The translations under genes and the position numbers were made by a program. Below, piece after piece: positions 5,541 to 7,743 of a stretch of DNA of 7,743 bases; within the stretch, counting starts at the first letter, position 1; each line of letters opens with the position of its first letter. The notes under the pieces are model-generated. The model was not told the origin of the DNA, ran no database searches, and was given only the letters and a program-made list of their open reading frames with translations. This DNA is from JBGTKH01 sp041744735 (GTDB lineage: Bacteria > Planctomycetota > Planctomycetia > Pirellulales > Pirellulaceae). The DNA lies in contig JBGTKH010000328.1 in assembly GCA_041744735.1 (NCBI GenBank), positions 1 through 7,743 on the forward strand. The letters are read 5' to 3'.

Positions 5541-6012
5541 CTAACTCGTTGTTCCGGAATACGAACGATTTACGGCAAGTTCCAAGACGAGGTCCTCGCC
5601 GCGAAACGTGGCATCGAAATATTGAAGGCTACCACTGCATACTGCATCCAAGTAGGCGATATTGAATCGGTGCGTCCGAGAATGCAACAACTGCGGGCCA
5701 AGGCCACACCGCCCCGTTGCTGGATAATTCAAGTTCTGCGTCTCCAAACCGAAGACTGTAACGCTGGCCTCCCCATCGAATGACGTGCCCAGTGTCGGGT
5801 CTTAGCGAAATGCCGATTTGATTAGCGATCGCCAATGGAAAGATCGTGTCGTCAGAACCAGGGTCCACGAGCGCTCTCTTAAAATGCCGCGAGTTTCCAC
5901 TCGGTCCCATGATTCGTACCGGGACAAACGGGCGCCACCTGACCATCGCACCGGCGAGCGAAGGCGGAGTTGGTCCACGTAAGGGCACGGGTTGGTAAGG
6001 GAATCTGAGCAT
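5541..6012 (-). pseudogene. Retropepsin-like aspartic protease gene, frameshifted by a 7-bp duplication
   Basis: The first frame (ATG at 6012, stop TAG at 5629) gives 127 residues with an aspartic-protease-like signature, ALVDPGSDDTIFP (47-59): D50-P51-G52-S53 in place of the usual D-T/S-G-A/S, followed by T56. The stop is premature. The minus strand reads ATGCAGT twice in tandem (plus strand 5634-5647). Removing one copy joins the first frame at LLG to the second, giving LLGCSGSLQYFDATFRGED and a natural stop at 5541, a total of 154 residues. LLG followed by a YFDATF-like strand is how this small retropepsin-like group ends, so the joined frame is very likely ancestral. The ATG overlaps the stop of the preceding DUF5678-like gene by one base (TAATG), implying translational coupling. 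The catalytic Asp remains, but the final strands needed for folding are lost. A sequencing error is a possible alternative. Confidence 0.75.
5634..5647. repeat. 7-bp perfect tandem duplication causing a frameshift
   Basis: ACTGCAT occurs twice in a row on the plus strand. Seven bases shift the frame by one, and the stop at 5629-5631 follows directly. Removing one copy restores one open frame of 154 residues. Confidence 0.85.
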
Positions 6013-6242
6013 TAAGAAATCTCCGCCCCGCCAAGCACGATATCGTCATCTTCGATTTGATCGAAAAGCACGTCCTCGGGATCATGACCAGCGGCAGCGA
6101 GTTTTCTTTCGAGGTCGTATAAATCGTCCCCGCTGGCAAGAATTACCGTGCCGTCGCTATTAAACGCGACCCACTTTCCACGGTACTTTTCAAGTTCTCG
6201 AACGGACATGATGACTTGGGTTTCCCGGTCGGCGCGAGTCAT
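6012..6242 (-). CDS. DUF5678-like small protein
   Basis: This 76-residue acidic protein has a core, LEKYRGKWVAFNSDGTVILASGDDLYDLERKL (from about residue 17), that matches the DUF5678 pattern (YxGKWVA, then D-G-x-V-x-A-SG-x-D, then a helix). The C-terminus is strongly acidic (DQIEDDDIV). No catalytic motif, signal peptide or membrane segment is seen, and the function of the family is unknown. The ATG at 6242 has AGAGG 7 nt upstream; an ATG at 6209 (MSVREL) is an alternative, since related proteins often begin there. Its stop overlaps the start of the retropepsin-like gene by one base, so the two are probably made together and may act as a pair. Confidence 0.8.
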   Translation of the reverse strand: MTRADRETQVIMSVRELEKYRGKWVAFNSDGTVILASGDDLYDLERKLAAAGHDPEDVLFDQIEDDDIVLGGAEIS

Positions 6243-6249
6243 ACTAACA

Positions 6250-6254
6250 CCTCT
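6250..6254 (-). promoter_or_regulatory. Shine-Dalgarno of the DUF5678-like gene
   Basis: AGAGG on the minus strand, 7 nt before the ATG at 6242. It favours that start over the internal ATG at 6209. Confidence 0.55.
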
Positions 6255-6256
6255 CT

Positions 6257-6270
6257 CGAATCGTGATTCG
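6257..6270. repeat. 14-bp dyad just upstream of the DUF5678-like gene
   Basis: CGAATC-GT-GATTCG is a perfect 6-bp inverted repeat with a 2-nt centre, lying between the PSD1 stop (6295) and the Shine-Dalgarno of the cassette. It could be a binding site for a small regulator, but a single short dyad can occur by chance. Confidence 0.3.
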
Positions 6271-6294
6271 TGAAGCTCTCCCCATCGTCTGCCT

Positions 6295-7743
6295 CTACTC
6301 CTTTGTAATCGCCTCGTCCAAATTCAACAACACTCGGCAGACGGCGGTCCATGCGGCATCGTCAGGGAATCGTTGCCGCTGTTTATTGAGCATGTTCAGT
6401 AATACGGACGACTCGTCCACGGTTGGTTGTCGGGCGACGCAGCAGCGGAAGGCGAAGGTGATTCGCGACTCGTCGGTGTTGCCACCCTCTTGCAGCGTCC
6501 GTACGGCCAAGGCTTGAGCGCACTCGACGAACAGTGGCTCGTTCAGCGTTGTTAGGGCTTGCAGCGGTGTGTTCGACGGCACGCGGCGGACGCAGGCGGC
6601 GTCGCCGTTGGGGGCATCGAATGTTTGCAGCATGGGATACGGGACCGAGCGAAAGCGGAACGTGTACAGCGCCCGCCGATACTTGTCCGGGCCGGTGTCG
6701 AACTGCCACGTCTTCGGACCGTAGCTGGCCGGCGGCTGGAACAGGAATTCGGGAGCGGGCGGATAGACGCTGGGGCCGCCGAGCTTGGGATTTAATAGTC
6801 CGCAGGCCGCCAGCGCGATGTCCCGCACCGCTTCGGCTTCAACGCGCAGCCGCGGGCCGCGCGCGAGCAACCGGTTGTACGGGTCGCGCGCGTACAACTG
6901 CGGCGTGACGTTGGACGACTGCCGGTATGTGGACGAGGTGACAATCAAACGGTGGAGTTGTTTCAAGCTCCAGCCGCTGTCCATGAACTCGACCGCCAGC
7001 CAATCCAACAACTCCGGATGCGACGGCGCTTCGCTCTGCGAGCCGAGGTCTTCACTGGTGCTGACCAGCCCCGTACCGAAATACGCCTGCCAGACGCGAT
7101 TGACGATCGCGCGGGCGGTGGTCGGTGAATTGCGATCGGCCAGCCAGCGGGCAAAGGTCAGCCGCGACGGCGCTGCGTCGTCCGGTAATGCGTGCAGAAA
7201 CGCTGGCACTCCCGGCGTGACTGAATCTTTCGGTTTAAGGAAATCGCCGCGTTCCAAACGATGCGTCGCACGCGGCTGCATGCGCTCGCGGAGCACGAGT
7301 TGCGTGGTGCCTTTGGGATGTTGCCGCCACAGCGATTCGATTTCGTCGTTCACTTCTTTCCACTCCGGCACGATGCTGCGCCAGTAGCTAAGGTCGGCCC
7401 GCATTTGCTCTTCGCTGCGCTGATCGATTGGAGTTTCTAGTATTTTTCGCACTGCCGCGGGCACAGGATCGGCCGTCGCATTCGCAGCGTCGGTCGCCGA
7501 GATGCGGAAGCGGCCGAGATTCATGTTCTGGTTGTCGTCACTGTTCCAGCCGCCATGTTTCTGCACGAGATGAATTGTCAGCACGGTGCCTTCGGATAAT
7601 GCGACGTTGTTCTCCGCGACGAAGACGGCCTTGCGAGGCTGATTGCGGCGGCCCGGTCCGGCGTCGATGCCCCACGCCGTGTCGTCTTTGCCGTCGATCG
7701 CGTACTCGACGGGGCCGGTGAAGTTGCCTTGCTTGCCGTCGCG
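6295..7743 (-). CDS. PSD1/DUF1553 planctomycete protein, C-terminal part
   Basis: The frame is open from the right edge (7743) to TAG at 6295, 482 residues, and the gene starts outside the window. The first 75 residues or so, including a WGIDAGPGRR segment and a VLTIHL strand, belong to the interdomain region that usually follows DUF1549. DUF1553 follows, with FARWLADRNSPTTARAIVNR (197-216), SHPELLDWLAVEF (241-253), TSSTYRQSS (269-277), and RVPSNTPLQALTTLNEP near the C-terminus. It ends LLNLDEAITKE, a typical family end. Such proteins often carry an N-terminal planctomycete cytochrome c domain and a signal peptide, which cannot be seen here. They are commonly found with DUF1501 proteins and are thought to act outside the cytoplasm, with no proven reaction. 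The GTG at 7584 is internal and not the start. Confidence 0.93.
   Translation of the reverse strand, partial: RDGKQGNFTGPVEYAIDGKDDTAWGIDAGPGRRNQPRKAVFVAENNVALSEGTVLTIHLVQKHGGWNSDDNQNMNLGRFRISATDAANATADPVPAAVRKILETPIDQRSEEQMRADLSYWRSIVPEWKEVNDEIESLWRQHPKGTTQLVLRERMQPRATHRLERGDFLKPKDSVTPGVPAFLHALPDDAAPSRLTFARWLADRNSPTTARAIVNRVWQAYFGTGLVSTSEDLGSQSEAPSHPELLDWLAVEFMDSGWSLKQLHRLIVTSSTYRQSSNVTPQLYARDPYNRLLARGPRLRVEAEAVRDIALAACGLLNPKLGGPSVYPPAPEFLFQPPASYGPKTWQFDTGPDKYRRALYTFRFRSVPYPMLQTFDAPNGDAACVRRVPSNTPLQALTTLNEPLFVECAQALAVRTLQEGGNTDESRITFAFRCCVARQPTVDESSVLLNMLNKQRQRFPDDAAWTAVCRVLLNLDEAITKE

Noticed and set aside
6295..7584. GTG at 7584 as the start of the PSD1 gene
   Set aside because: The frame stays open for 53 more codons to the window edge with family-like sequence, so the GTG is an internal Val codon.
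1..7743. tRNA, rRNA, CRISPR array, transposase or integrase genes
   Set aside because: None was seen: no regular spaced repeats, no tRNA-like cloverleaf noticed, and no DDE, tyrosine or serine recombinase motif in the frames.

Overview
The window looks like a chromosomal piece of a planctomycete (Planctomycetota, probably the Pirellulales side). The main reason is a DUF1549/DUF1553-type (PSD1) protein lying upstream of a Tat-exported DUF1501 protein, a gene pair typical of that phylum. High GC, several lineage-style small hypothetical proteins and long intergenic palindromes fit this. Identifications rest on reading motifs by eye; no database search was possible.

Almost everything is on the minus strand, so the order of transcription runs from high to low coordinates. 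From the right edge: the C-terminal 482 codons of a PSD1/DUF1553 protein (7743-6295), a 76-residue DUF5678-like protein (6242-6012), a one-base-overlapping retropepsin-like aspartic protease gene broken by a 7-bp tandem duplication (6012-5541), a Tat-secreted DUF1501 protein (5523-4093), a 325-nt gap with a 26-bp palindrome, an FHA-domain protein (3767-3267), an 87-nt compound palindrome, a ParA/MinD-like ATPase starting at TTG (3078-2269), a short hairpin, and a complete glutaminase glsA (2186-1155). Below glsA come an imperfect palindrome (1009-1062), a small plus-strand planctomycete-type gene (697-918), a decayed copy of the glsA 3' end (644-447), and the start of a DUF433 protein (312-1) that runs off the left edge.

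Three functional blocks can be inferred. The PSD1 and DUF1501 pair probably acts in the exported planctomycete proteome; here it is separated by a two-gene DUF5678/protease cassette. The FHA and ParA genes form a likely signalling or positioning pair: a phosphothreonine reader with a coiled-coil tail and a dimerising ATPase. Glutaminase converts glutamine to glutamate and ammonia, and may be co-transcribed with that pair or separated from it by the hairpin at 2216-2235.

The most notable observations are the frameshifting 7-bp duplication in the protease-like gene, the glsA tail remnant carrying two single-base deletions, the translationally coupled DUF5678/protease cassette inside the PSD1-DUF1501 locus, and the three-armed palindrome between the FHA and ParA genes. 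No RNA gene, CRISPR array or transposase gene was seen.
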